Position numbers and translations under genes: made by a program. Positions 55,587 to 63,844 of a stretch of 64,000 nucleotides of DNA are shown piece by piece; the first letter of the stretch is position 1; every line of letters starts with the position of its first letter. The stretch spans positions 62,001 to 126,000 of the forward strand of contig NZ_NEGC01000001.1 in NCBI RefSeq assembly GCF_002135335.1. The letters run 5' to 3'. The notes beneath the pieces were generated by a model. The model saw only the letters and a program-made list of their open reading frames with translations, was not told the origin of the DNA and made no database searches. The DNA comes from Acinetobacter sp. ANC 4470. GTDB lineage: Bacteria; Pseudomonadota; Gammaproteobacteria; Pseudomonadales; Moraxellaceae.

Positions 55587-56813
55587 GTGGACGTACGTCT
55601 CTCTGATCGTGTTAATGCCATCAAACCGTCCCCTACACTTGCTGTTACCAATAAAGCTGCTGAACTTAAAGCTGCTGGTAAAAACGTAATTGGTTTAGGC
55701 GCAGGTGAACCAGATTTTGACACCCCACAACACATCAAAGATGCAGCAATTGCAGCGATTAACAACGGTTTTACCAAATATACCGCTGTTGATGGTACGC
55801 CTAGTCTTAAAAAAGCGATCATCGCAAAATTTAAACGCGACAACAATCTTGATTACGCAGCAAACCAAATTTTGGTTTCTTGCGGCGGCAAACAATCATT
55901 CTTTAATTTAGCACTCGCTTTGTTAAACAAAGGCGATGAAGTGATCATCCCAGCACCTTACTGGGTAAGCTACCCAGACATGGTGATCATCGCTGAAGGC
56001 GTTCCAGTTGTCGTGAAATGTGGTGAAGAACAACGTTTCAAAATAACCCCAGCTCAACTAGAAGCTGCAATCACTGACAAAACACGTTTAGTTGTGCTTA
56101 ACAGCCCATCCAACCCTACAGGTATGATTTACACTAAAGCTGAATTAGAAGCTTTGGCTGAAGTACTGCGTAAATATCCAGAAGTATTTGTTGCATCTGA
56201 TGACATGTATGAACCAATTCGTTGGGATGATGAATTCTATAACATCGCAACTGTTGCTCCAGATCTTTATGACCGCGTAATCGTATTAAACGGCGTGTCT
56301 AAAGCCTATGCAATGACTGGCTGGCGTATTGGCTATGCAGCGGGTCCTGCTAAATTGATTGGCGCAATGAAAAAAATCCAATCTCAATCAACTTCAAACC
56401 CAACGTCTATTTCACAAGTTGCTGCTGAAGCTGCATTGAATGGCCCTCAAGACGTTCTTGAACCAATGATTGAAGCATTCAAACGCCGTCATGACTTAGT
56501 TATGGCTGGCTTAAATGACATCAACGGTATTTCTTGCCTACCTGCTGATGGTGCGTTCTATGCTTACGCTAATATCAAACCGTTAATTCGTGCTAAAGGT
56601 TTAAAATCTTGCACAGAATTCTCTGAATGGTTATTGGAAGAAACTGGTGTTGCCGTGGTTCCTGGTGATGCATTCGGTTTAGGCGGTTTCATGCGCATTT
56701 CTTACGCAACTGCTGATGAAGTACTTGTAGATGCACTTGCTCGTATTAAGAAAGCTGCTGATTCAATCAAAGGCGTAGACGCTGCGATTGCTTCAATTGC
56801 TGCTGAAAAATAA
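55587..56813 (+). CDS. aspC: Aspartate aminotransferase
   Basis: A 408-residue class I PLP aminotransferase converting oxaloacetate and glutamate to aspartate and 2-oxoglutarate. Motifs: LGAGEPDFDTPQHIKDAA, VSCGGKQSFFNLALALL, LNSPSNPTGMIY and the PLP lysine in LNGVSKAYAMTGWRIGYAAG. It belongs to the bacterial Ib subgroup, unlike E. coli AspC. The start is GTG at 55587 with AAGGAA upstream (the frame opens at 55545). Monocistronic with a terminator. Confidence 0.93.
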   Translation: MDVRLSDRVNAIKPSPTLAVTNKAAELKAAGKNVIGLGAGEPDFDTPQHIKDAAIAAINNGFTKYTAVDGTPSLKKAIIAKFKRDNNLDYAANQILVSCGGKQSFFNLALALLNKGDEVIIPAPYWVSYPDMVIIAEGVPVVVKCGEEQRFKITPAQLEAAITDKTRLVVLNSPSNPTGMIYTKAELEALAEVLRKYPEVFVASDDMYEPIRWDDEFYNIATVAPDLYDRVIVLNGVSKAYAMTGWRIGYAAGPAKLIGAMKKIQSQSTSNPTSISQVAAEAALNGPQDVLEPMIEAFKRRHDLVMAGLNDINGISCLPADGAFYAYANIKPLIRAKGLKSCTEFSEWLLEETGVAVVPGDAFGLGGFMRISYATADEVLVDALARIKKAADSIKGVDAAIASIAAEK

Positions 56814-56840
56814 TCTGCTTTTTATAAAGCTTGATTAAAA

Positions 56841-56863
56841 AAACCCGCGAATATCGCGGGTTT
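56841..56863 (+). terminator. Terminator after aspC
   Basis: Perfect 10-bp stem AAACCCGCGA/TCGCGGGTTT and T-run; A-run on the other side may also serve the convergent transporter gene. Confidence 0.88.
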
Positions 56864-56901
56864 TTTTAATCAAAAATAAATACTAAATATAAAAAAGCGA
56901 C

Positions 56902-57744
56902 TTACTTGTTTTCTTTAACGCTATTTTTTCCTGCATAAATCACCAAAAAAATACCCAGCAACACAATGATCGTTGATAAAACAAGACGCAGCCCTATGGT
57001 TTCACCAATAAATAATGCTCCACCTAAAATTGCTAAACACGGTACACTCAGTTGCACAGTACTTGCATCTATACGATCGATACGCTTAACAATCGAATAC
57101 CACAGTACATATGCTCCAGCTGAGGTGACCCCACCTGAAAGCATGGCTAGAACAACACCTTGAGTCGTAATACTTGTACCTTGATATAAAATACAATAAC
57201 CAATCACCACCAAAGGAACAGCCAGCAGAAAATTACCTACGCTACTCGATAAAGGACCCAGCATCTTCTTACCTAAAATACTGTAAACCGCCCAAGCAAA
57301 ACCTGAAATCATCATGATGACGGAATAACTTAAACTCGGTGCACTGGCTCCTGGTAAAAGCAAAATCACAATCCCCATTAATGCAATGATTAAACCCAAA
57401 CCACGTTTTAAATTCAGTTTCTCACCATGAAAAACAGCATAAAGAACCATTGCCAATTGCACCGTTCCAAAGAGTAAAAGTGCCCCAACACCTGCATCAA
57501 CTTGAATATAGGCATATGAAAATGCCATCATATAAGTCGCCAAAGCCAGCGCGCTGTATAAATTCCATTGTATTGCCTGTCGCGTTTGGCTCAGCAACCA
57601 CAATATCAACAAGACCACAGCACCACTACAAACACGAATCACACTAAAGCTTAATGGGTCTATTTGATGTCCAGCCAAAGCCAAACGACACAACACTGAA
57701 TTTGCAGCAAAGGCGATCATAGCCAAGGTTATTTTTAAAAACAT
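56902..57744 (-). CDS. EamA/DMT-family transporter
   Basis: A 280-residue membrane protein with about ten hydrophobic segments in two EamA repeats (residues about 3-130 and 140-272). The first helix carries ANSVLCRLALAGHQIDPLSF, and GGVTSAGAYVLWYSIVKR opens the last third. Such proteins export or import metabolites of many kinds; substrate unknown. The C-terminus is basic (YAGKNSVKENK). It stands alone, convergent with aspC. Confidence 0.88.
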   Translation of the reverse strand: MFLKITLAMIAFAANSVLCRLALAGHQIDPLSFSVIRVCSGAVVLLILWLLSQTRQAIQWNLYSALALATYMMAFSYAYIQVDAGVGALLLFGTVQLAMVLYAVFHGEKLNLKRGLGLIIALMGIVILLLPGASAPSLSYSVIMMISGFAWAVYSILGKKMLGPLSSSVGNFLLAVPLVVIGYCILYQGTSITTQGVVLAMLSGGVTSAGAYVLWYSIVKRIDRIDASTVQLSVPCLAILGGALFIGETIGLRLVLSTIIVLLGIFLVIYAGKNSVKENK

Positions 57745-58065
57745 TGTTGAGTATCCATATTCAACGACGAGCCTCTATTCATTCTCATAGATATACAAAT
57801 TTAAATATAAATTCCAATCTTTATCTTTAATGTCTTAAATCAAATAAACTTATTCAACTCAATCATAAAAACCCATGCGCTCGGTATAATCTCATTTTAT
57901 TCTTATCTTAGATTTATATTTAAAAGCGAACACGCATAAAATCCTGAAATAAATATTAGCATTCAAGCATATAAATCACTTACGTTGACTTGACGAATAT
58001 TAAGCAGCCCATTAAGTTACTTACACGTTCCTTTTAGAACGCCATAATAATTCAGGAAGATCGCT
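57745..58065. other. AT-rich divergent promoter region
   Basis: About 320 bases between the DMT transporter and thioesterase starts. It holds the two promoters; AGGAAG at the right end is the thioesterase ribosome site. No gene, repeat or clear structure seen. Confidence 0.5.
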
Positions 58066-58497
58066 ATGAACCCCAAAGAAATGACAGGGCTACAACTTTT
58101 ACAAGCCATGTGTGCTGGCAAAATTCCAGCTGCAAGTATTAGTGAAACTATCCCTATGCAGCCGTATGAAGTTTCAGAAGGAACTATCCGCTTCAAAGCT
58201 AAAGCGGATAGTCGTCATTTAAACCCACTGGGTGGTGTACATGGTGGTTTTGCAGCAACAGTACTGGATTCTGTCACAGGCTGCGCTGTACACAGCATGT
58301 TAGAAGCTGGTGTTGGTTACGGCACCATCGATCTAAATATTAAAATGTGCCGCCCTATCCCGCAAGATAAAGAACTACTGGCAATTGGCACAGTGATTAA
58401 CATCAGTAAAAATTTAGGTATTTCTGAAGGTAAAATTATCGATGAAAATGGCAAGTTATATGCACATGCCACTGCAACCTGCATGATTATTCGTTAA
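58066..58497 (+). CDS. PaaI-family hotdog thioesterase
   Basis: A 143-residue single hotdog domain. The central helix region NPLGGVHGGFAATVLDSVTG carries the HGG and Asp residues used by PaaI-type acyl-CoA thioesterases, followed by DLNIKMCRPIP and the end ATATCMIIR. It hydrolyses acyl- or aryl-CoA esters in related bacteria; the specific substrate here is unknown. No phenylacetate genes are nearby. Stands alone. Confidence 0.9.
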   Translation: MNPKEMTGLQLLQAMCAGKIPAASISETIPMQPYEVSEGTIRFKAKADSRHLNPLGGVHGGFAATVLDSVTGCAVHSMLEAGVGYGTIDLNIKMCRPIPQDKELLAIGTVINISKNLGISEGKIIDENGKLYAHATATCMIIR

Positions 58498-58581
58498 CTT
58501 AATTTTTAATGCTTTAAGACTTTTAAGCCCAGCATTTTGGCAAACCAATAAAGGGTTTGCCAGTACTGCATAATTTTCTGC

Positions 58582-59040
58582 TTATATTGCTGTTTTGAAA
58601 TTTTTAATCAGGTTATTCTGAGAAATAATCGGACGATGTGTGCCTTTAAAAATACACAAATATTTAAATACGCTATCTAAAGATACTGAAAGCTTTTTCT
58701 GCTCAGACACAGACCAGACTTTCGAGTTGTTTCGTCCTGATAACGCACTGCCATTCAACTGATAAAGATATAAATCATGGTCGCGTTGTAAAGGCTTTTT
58801 ACGACCATTTGAATAACTTTCCAATAGCAATTGGCATGGTGAGTTAATCAACCATTTATCACTAAACCAAAGTTGTAATAAATCACCCAAATAAAGCTGT
58901 TCAGTGCCCACTGGCCACACTTGAATATAAGCATCTTCCACCACAGTTCGATACTGTGCAGGATCTTGAACAATTGAAAGGTAGTTGTCTTGATAAAAAG
59001 ATAAATTTGAAAAAATTTCGGCAATCGTCAGCGTATGCAT
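58582..59040 (-). CDS. Hypothetical protein, 152 residues
   Basis: Not recognised. A soluble protein with no signal peptide; begins MHTLTIAEIFSNLSFYQDNY, with aromatic-rich beta segments in the centre (YIQVWPVGTEQLYLGDLLQL) and a basic C-terminus. The start at 59040 has AGGAG upstream; the frame opens twelve codons earlier. Convergent with the thioesterase, with a 9-bp stem hairpin (58538-58562) between them. Function unknown. Confidence 0.72.
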   Translation of the reverse strand: MHTLTIAEIFSNLSFYQDNYLSIVQDPAQYRTVVEDAYIQVWPVGTEQLYLGDLLQLWFSDKWLINSPCQLLLESYSNGRKKPLQRDHDLYLYQLNGSALSGRNNSKVWSVSEQKKLSVSLDSVFKYLCIFKGTHRPIISQNNLIKNFKTAI

Positions 59041-59240
59041 TCGCTTTCTCCTGTTTAGCCATTTTAGTGCTGGCAAGTTGGTTTTAAATCCACACTGTTT
59101 GAATTTTCATTCAAACGCTCTGTTATGAATTTAATTTAACAACTCATTTTTAGCTGTGCAAGTTTTTTTAACTATTTTTACTTATTTGTCTAAATAAAAA
59201 GCATACAGTGCAAAAATGAAGGAAAGGTGACAACTTTAGC

Positions 59241-59268
59241 TTGACCCTCTAAAAAATCTCCTTATAAT
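59241..59268 (+). promoter_or_regulatory. Promoter of the first tRNA-Asn
   Basis: TTGACC and TATAAT separated by 16 bases, ending 11 bases before the tRNA; close to the sigma-70 consensus. Confidence 0.8.
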
Positions 59269-59279
59269 CGCATTCAGAT

Positions 59280-59355
59280 TCTCCAATAGCTCAGTCGGTA
59301 GAGCGACGGACTGTTAATCCGCAGGTCCCTGGTTCGAGCCCAGGTTGGAGAGCCA
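59280..59355 (+). tRNA. tRNA-Asn (anticodon GTT), copy 1
   Basis: Acceptor TCTCCAA/TTGGAGA, anticodon loop CTGTTAA giving GTT, T-arm CCTGGTTCGAGCCCAGG, encoded CCA; 76 bases. Confidence 0.97.
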
Positions 59356-59363
59356 AATACCAA

Positions 59364-59390
59364 AAAGCCCACAGCATTAAAGTGGGCTTT
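59364..59390 (+). terminator. Terminator after tRNA-Asn copy 1
   Basis: 9-bp stem AAAGCCCAC/GTGGGCTTT followed by eight T. Confidence 0.9.
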
Positions 59391-59530
59391 TTTTTGCCTT
59401 AATATTTTATATACCCGATTAACCCCCACCAATCAAAAAATCGGAAAACTCCCTTCAGATAAAATTATCCTATCTGCGCACCCACCCTTACCTTATTTAT
59501 CAAGACTTAAAATAATCAACAAGTAAAAAC

Positions 59531-59560
59531 AGAAAAAGCGCATCGAAATGCACTTTTTCT
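59531..59560 (-). terminator. Terminator of the HtrA-type protease gene
   Basis: 13-bp stem AGAAAAAGCGCAT/ATGCACTTTTTCT with one mismatch and a CGAA loop, 32 bases past the stop codon. Confidence 0.75.
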
Positions 59561-59592
59561 GTTCATATTATCTAAACATAAATCAGGATTTT

Positions 59593-60774
59593 TTAACGCT
59601 GCGGTAAAGGAATATACTGTGAACTATTATTCTGCTCTTTACGCTCAGCGACAACCACATCCAGCATTAATGGTTTTTCATCTCGAACAACAGAAATTTT
59701 AATACTGCTATTTGGAGCCTGCAAAGCCACATAGTTAATCAGATGAGAAGCAGATGTAATCGGCTCATTATTCACCTGAATAATCTTATCGCCTTTTTTA
59801 ATTCCCGCATTTGCCGCTGGGCCCTTTGGCAGTACATCTGCCACCACAACACCTGCCTGCTTAGGTTCAAGAAAATTCTCTTGTTGTACAGGCATCAAAC
59901 TGATCCCTAACCAACCACGAACTACACGACCATCTTTCAAAATTGAATTCAATACTTGCTGACAAACCTTAGCAGGAATTGCGAAGCCAATACCCAATGA
60001 GCCCCCTGATTGAGAGAAAATTGCAGTATTTACACCAATTAAGTTACCCGTAACATCAATCAACGCACCACCAGAGTTTCCTGGGTTAATTGCAGCATCT
60101 GTTTGAATAAAGTCTTCATAGGTATTAATACCCAAATCTGAACGATTGGTGGCTGAAATAATCCCTTGCGTTACCGTTTGTCCTACACCAAATGGATTAC
60201 CAATCGCAAGAACCACATCACCAACTTCATTACCACTCAACTTAAAAGGTAAAACAGGCAGTTTATCTAATTCAATTTTAATGACAGCAAGATCAGAATC
60301 TGGATCGGTACCAATAATTTTTGCAATTGCACGACGACCATCATTCAACCCGACCACAATTTGATCGGCTTGCGCAATCACATGATTATTAGTCAAAATA
60401 TAACCATCAGAACGCACAATAACACCAGAACCTAAACTGTTTTCATTTTGCTCCGGACCGAATTGATCTGGGATTTGATCACCAAAAAATTCACGAAAAG
60501 CAGGATCATTTAACAAAGGATGTTGAGCTTTGTTCACTTTCTGCGTGGTAAAAATATTCACTACTGCTGGAGCGGCAACTTTAACAGCAGCACTATAAGA
60601 ATCGACCCCACCCGTTCTGGTCGTATTGATCAAAGGCTCTACTTTCTCTGCTGGCATTTTTATACCATCAGCTGCAATAGGTGCTTTAGGCTTCTGATAT
60701 TGTTGCCATGAAAGAAAGCCAAGAGTGACTAGGATGAGTAAAACCCAAGGTAACCATGAAAATGTGCGGCGCAC
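59593..60774 (-). CDS. HtrA/DegS-like periplasmic serine protease
   Basis: A 393-residue protein: one N-terminal membrane anchor (FSWLPWVLLILVTLGFLSW), a trypsin-like domain with the triad His in LTNNHVIAQ, Asp in GTDPDSDLAVIKI and Ser in NPGNSGGAL, then one PDZ domain (about 295-375, GVVVADVLPKGPAANAGIKKGDKI). A single PDZ and membrane anchor fit DegS/AlgW, the stress sensors that cut RseA/MucA-type anti-sigma factors. The frame extends upstream, but GTG at 60774 with GAGGAAATTAAC before it is the best start. Confidence 0.9.
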   Translation of the reverse strand: MRRTFSWLPWVLLILVTLGFLSWQQYQKPKAPIAADGIKMPAEKVEPLINTTRTGGVDSYSAAVKVAAPAVVNIFTTQKVNKAQHPLLNDPAFREFFGDQIPDQFGPEQNENSLGSGVIVRSDGYILTNNHVIAQADQIVVGLNDGRRAIAKIIGTDPDSDLAVIKIELDKLPVLPFKLSGNEVGDVVLAIGNPFGVGQTVTQGIISATNRSDLGINTYEDFIQTDAAINPGNSGGALIDVTGNLIGVNTAIFSQSGGSLGIGFAIPAKVCQQVLNSILKDGRVVRGWLGISLMPVQQENFLEPKQAGVVVADVLPKGPAANAGIKKGDKIIQVNNEPITSASHLINYVALQAPNSSIKISVVRDEKPLMLDVVVAERKEQNNSSQYIPLPQR

Positions 60775-60944
60775 GTTAATTTCCTCTAAATATATTTTAA
60801 TTCGTTGATGACTAAGTAATTTATGTGTCATTGTAAGATGAAATACATCTAGAAACATAAAATAGTACAAGAGTTTTGTCATGCTTTAGTTACAATTTAA
60901 AATATGTTTTGATGATGTTAAATATTTAGACTTGTGAGAAATTT

Positions 60945-61703
60945 ATGGCAAAACTTAATGAAATTATTCAGTGGTGCAACCAAACCCTGAAATCACACGA
61001 ATTTAAAGACTATGCACCAAATGGTTTACAAATTGAAGGCAAACAAGATGTAAATAAAATTTTGTGTGCAGTCACAGCATCACAAGATGCAATTGACGCA
61101 GCGATTGAACAAGGTGCTGACTTACTCCTAGTGCATCATGGTTATTTTTGGAAAGGCGAACCCTATCCAATCACAGGAATGCGCGGTAAACGCATTAAGA
61201 GCCTCATTCAGCATGATATCTCTCTGGTAGGTTACCACCTGCCGCTCGATTCGCACCCAAGCCTTGGTAATAATGCTGCCCTCGCGGAAATTTTAGGTTT
61301 ACGCGATATCGAACCTCTAGATTCCAGTGAACGCTACCCAATTGGCAATATTGGTTACTTGAACCAAGCGATGTCTGCGGAAGCATTTAAACAGTATTGT
61401 ACTGATCGTTTAGGGTTTAACGCCACCCACTTACCTGCTGAAAAAAACAGCATTCAAAAAGTGGCATATTGCACTGGCGCTGCACAAGATTTTATTGGCA
61501 AAGCTGCGGAGCGCAACTGTGATGCCTATATTTCAGGGGAAGTCAGCGAACGTACTTATTATGAAGCACGTGAATTAAACGTGAATTATTATGCTTGCGG
61601 TCATCATGCAACTGAGCGTTATGGCGTTCAGCGTCTTGCTAAAGCTATTTCAGAACAGTTCAATATTGAGTATAGTTATTTCGAATTAAACAATCCGATT
61701 TAA
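60945..61703 (+). CDS. Nif3-like dinuclear metal centre protein
   Basis: A 252-residue member of the Nif3/YbgI (DUF34) family that forms hexameric toroids. Metal-binding segments: DLLLVHHGYFWKGE (paired histidines), GYHLPLDSHPSLGNN, and ACGHHATERYGVQ near the C-terminus. E. coli YbgI is 247 residues; its role remains open, with GTP cyclohydrolase-like or metal-handling activities proposed. Divergent from the HtrA-type protease gene. Confidence 0.92.
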   Translation: MAKLNEIIQWCNQTLKSHEFKDYAPNGLQIEGKQDVNKILCAVTASQDAIDAAIEQGADLLLVHHGYFWKGEPYPITGMRGKRIKSLIQHDISLVGYHLPLDSHPSLGNNAALAEILGLRDIEPLDSSERYPIGNIGYLNQAMSAEAFKQYCTDRLGFNATHLPAEKNSIQKVAYCTGAAQDFIGKAAERNCDAYISGEVSERTYYEARELNVNYYACGHHATERYGVQRLAKAISEQFNIEYSYFELNNPI

Positions 61704-61861
61704 TTTTAAAATCGCCTGTGGTTGGCATTTTTCTTTATACATATAAATTCAGGCTTTATTCTGTATTGTTATTTATAAGCAATGCGCAATTTTCCTTAAG
61801 AATCTATTACAATAAAGCCACTTAATGTCAAAACCCAGCAAAATGCAAGGAATTGAAAATC

Positions 61862-62488
61862 ATGACAACTATCACTTTACCAGCACTTCCATACGGATAT
61901 GAAGATCTTGCTCCGCACATTAGCAAAGAAACTTTAGAATACCATCACGACAAACATCACAACACTTACGTTGTGAATTTGAATAACCTGATCAAAGGTA
62001 CTGACCTTGAAGGTAAAACTTTAGAAGAAATCATTACAGCGACTGCTGGTGATGCAACTAAAGCGGGTGTATTCAATAACTCGGCTCAAGTTTGGAACCA
62101 TACATTCTACTGGAACTGTATGGCTAAAAATGGTGGTGGTAAAGCGACTGGTGCTTTAGCTGCTAAAATTGATGAAGCTTTTGGTTCTTTTGAAAAATTT
62201 GCTGAAGAATTTGCTGCTGCTGCAACAACTCAATTCGGTTCAGGTTGGGCTTGGTTAGTTGCTGACAAAGTAAACGGTAACTTATCTCTTCTTAAAACAT
62301 CAAATGCAGATACTCCACTTGCTCACGGTCAAGTTGCAGTACTTACAATTGACGTTTGGGAACATGCTTACTACATCGATTTCCGTAACGCACGTCCTGT
62401 TTATATCAAAACTTTCCTTGAAAGCCTAGTAAACTGGGACTATGCAAACGCGAAATATGCAGGTCAAGCTGCTGGCGTTGAAAAATAA
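61862..62488 (+). CDS. sodB: Superoxide dismutase [Fe]
   Basis: A 208-residue cytoplasmic enzyme that disproportionates superoxide. Metal ligands: His in [11 protein letters not shown] and VWNHTFYW, Asp and His in [24 protein letters not shown] carries the glutamine position characteristic of iron-type rather than manganese-type enzymes. AAGGAA precedes the ATG at 61862; the frame opens three codons earlier at TTG. Terminator follows. Confidence 0.96.
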   Translation: MTTITLPALPYGYEDLAPHISKETLEYHHDKHHNTYVVNLNNLIKGTDLEGKTLEEIITATAGDATKAGVFNNSAQVWNHTFYWNCMAKNGGGKATGALAAKIDEAFGSFEKFAEEFAAAATTQFGSGWAWLVADKVNGNLSLLKTSNADTPLAHGQVAVLTIDVWEHAYYIDFRNARPVYIKTFLESLVNWDYANAKYAGQAAGVEK

Positions 62489-62520
62489 GTTTTTTATAGA
62501 TTCTTATTTTTAGTCTAAAA

Positions 62521-62541
62521 AATCGTCCTTTATGGGCGATT
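62521..62541 (+). terminator. Terminator after sodB
   Basis: Stem AATCGTCC/GGGCGATT with one wobble pair, TTTAT loop, then seven T. Confidence 0.85.
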
Positions 62542-62606
62542 TTTTTATTTTTAGTGCATTTTTGCATAATTATAAGGCAAATGATTCATTTCTTTATCTT
62601 TACGTG

Positions 62607-62635
62607 TTGACGAGTCGGACTTTCATCCCTAAAAT
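62607..62635 (+). promoter_or_regulatory. Promoter of tRNA-Asn copies 2 and 3
   Basis: TTGACG and TAAAAT separated by 17 bases, ending 11 bases before tRNA-Asn copy 2. Confidence 0.75.
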
Positions 62636-62646
62636 GCGCATCAGAT

Positions 62647-62722
62647 TCTCTAATAGCTCAGTTGGTAGAGCGACGGACTGTTAATCCGCAGGTCCCTGGT
62701 TCGAGCCCAGGTTGGAGAGCCA
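62647..62722 (+). tRNA. tRNA-Asn (GTT), copy 2
   Basis: Same sequence as copy 1 except TCTCTAA at the start (a G-T pair in the acceptor) and T for C in the D-loop; CCA encoded. Confidence 0.97.
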
Positions 62723-62727
62723 TCTAT

Positions 62728-62803
62728 TCTTCCATAGCTCAGTTGGTAGAGCGACGGACTGTTAATCCGCAGGTCCCTGGTTCGAGCCCAGGTGGAAGAG
62801 CCA
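62728..62803 (+). tRNA. tRNA-Asn (GTT), copy 3
   Basis: Same body as copy 2, but the acceptor is TCTTCCA/TGGAAGA; only five bases separate it from copy 2, so the two are one transcript. Confidence 0.97.
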
Positions 62804-62811
62804 GATTCTAA

Positions 62812-62839
62812 AAAGCCCATTCATTATGAAGTGGGCTTT
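62812..62839 (+). terminator. Terminator after tRNA-Asn copy 3
   Basis: Stem AAAGCCCA/TGGGCTTT with T-run. Confidence 0.8.
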
Positions 62840-62987
62840 TTTATATCCTTATTTATCATCTATTCAGTAAAACAATATTCACGCCTCCAACTCATCAAAA
62901 TATGACCATCAAAAGCACCAAATTTCACCAGAATGATGATAAAAAAGGCAGTTAAATCAACATTTAGCTTTTTTTATCAAAACAGAC

Positions 62988-63016
62988 TTGACCAAAGTCT
63001 TTTAGGTCAATAGAAT
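62988..63016 (+). promoter_or_regulatory. Promoter of tRNA-Asn copy 4
   Basis: TTGACC and TAGAAT separated by 17 bases. The -35 hexamer is the left arm of an inverted repeat (TTGACC ... GGTCAA) lying within the promoter. Confidence 0.7.
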
Positions 63017-63027
63017 CCGTTTCAGAT

Positions 63028-63103
63028 TCTCTAATAGCTCAGTTGGTAGAGCGACGGACTGTTAATCCGCAGGTCCCTGGTTCGAGCCCAGGTTGGAGAG
63101 CCA
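63028..63103 (+). tRNA. tRNA-Asn (GTT), copy 4
   Basis: Identical to copy 2; CCA encoded; own promoter and terminator. Confidence 0.97.
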
Positions 63104-63111
63104 AATTCTAA

Positions 63112-63136
63112 AAACCCACTCTGCTTGAGTGGGTTT
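63112..63136 (+). terminator. Terminator after tRNA-Asn copy 4
   Basis: Perfect 10-bp stem AAACCCACTC/GAGTGGGTTT with T-run. Confidence 0.88.
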
Positions 63137-63159
63137 TTTCTTATCTATAGATTTATATT

Positions 63160-63603
63160 GTGTTTGATTCCAGCTCATTTACTTTTCTCATTATTGGTAT
63201 TATTGCTAGCCTTGTACTCATTATACTGTGTGCTCAGCAATATCTAAAAACCAAAAAGAAGTTTTATTCTAAACGCGTCATTACTGCATATGAATGCAGA
63301 ATGTACGTTCGTTTGAAAGAAGCCTTCCCCCAATACCATGTCTTGGCACAAGTTGCTTTTAGTGCCTTAATTACCAGTCATAACCTTAAAATCCGTAATC
63401 AGTTTAATCGTAAAGTAACCGATTTCGTTTTACTCAATGAATCCTTACAAGTTTTAGTGATTATTGAACTTGATGACCCAACTCATTTATACAAAGTCGA
63501 AGAAGATAAATTTCGCGATCATATGCTTCATGAAGCTGGTTATCGCGTATTACGCTATACCGAAATTCCTTCAGTTCGACAACTACAGAAAGATATTGAT
63601 TAA
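63160..63603 (+). CDS. DUF2726-domain membrane-anchored protein
   Basis: A 147-residue protein with one N-terminal hydrophobic anchor (FLIIGIIASLVLIILCA) and a DUF2726 domain (about 45-140: CRMYVRLKEAFPQYHVLAQV, then KVTDFVLLNESLQVLVIIEL and YRVLRY). DUF2726 belongs to the restriction-endonuclease-like fold group, with a DFV...IELDD core visible here, but a nuclease role is unproven. The start is GTG at 63160, immediately after the tRNA terminator; the promoter is unclear. Confidence 0.82.
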   Translation: MFDSSSFTFLIIGIIASLVLIILCAQQYLKTKKKFYSKRVITAYECRMYVRLKEAFPQYHVLAQVAFSALITSHNLKIRNQFNRKVTDFVLLNESLQVLVIIELDDPTHLYKVEEDKFRDHMLHEAGYRVLRYTEIPSVRQLQKDID

Positions 63604-63607
63604 AAAA

Positions 63608-63621
63608 GGAGCCGAAGCTCC
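63608..63621 (-). terminator. Terminator with TTCG loop downstream of a dead gene
   Basis: On the minus strand GGAGC-TTCG-GCTCC followed by six T, nine bases past the stop of the remnant at 63631. Confidence 0.7.
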
Positions 63622-63630
63622 CTATAAGTT

Positions 63631-63729
63631 TTACTGTTTCATTAGCATATCAACGGTATTCGCCAACTCAGGAATATGTTCCGAGACTATAGAGCTATGC
63701 GTATCTTTATCAAATAATTTAAACTCTAC
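63631..63729 (-). pseudogene. C-terminal gene remnant, possibly an esterase
   Basis: On the minus strand 32 codons before TAA read as a protein end: VEFKLFDKDTHSSIVSEHIP, then ELANTVDMLMKQ. The F..FD...HSS pattern resembles the C-terminus of esterase-D-like alpha/beta hydrolases, where the histidine of the triad lies. An in-frame stop directly precedes it and no upstream coding is seen. The intact terminator after it supports a former gene. Assignment tentative. Confidence 0.4.
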
Positions 63730-63844
63730 CTATGTGTACAGTTTTATCCAGTTTGGTTTGTACAAGGAAATTTACGCTTAACCACATCTGTTTTAAAGCT
63801 TGATAGGCTCCAAGCACTCAACCATATACAGCTCTCAAGCAAAA

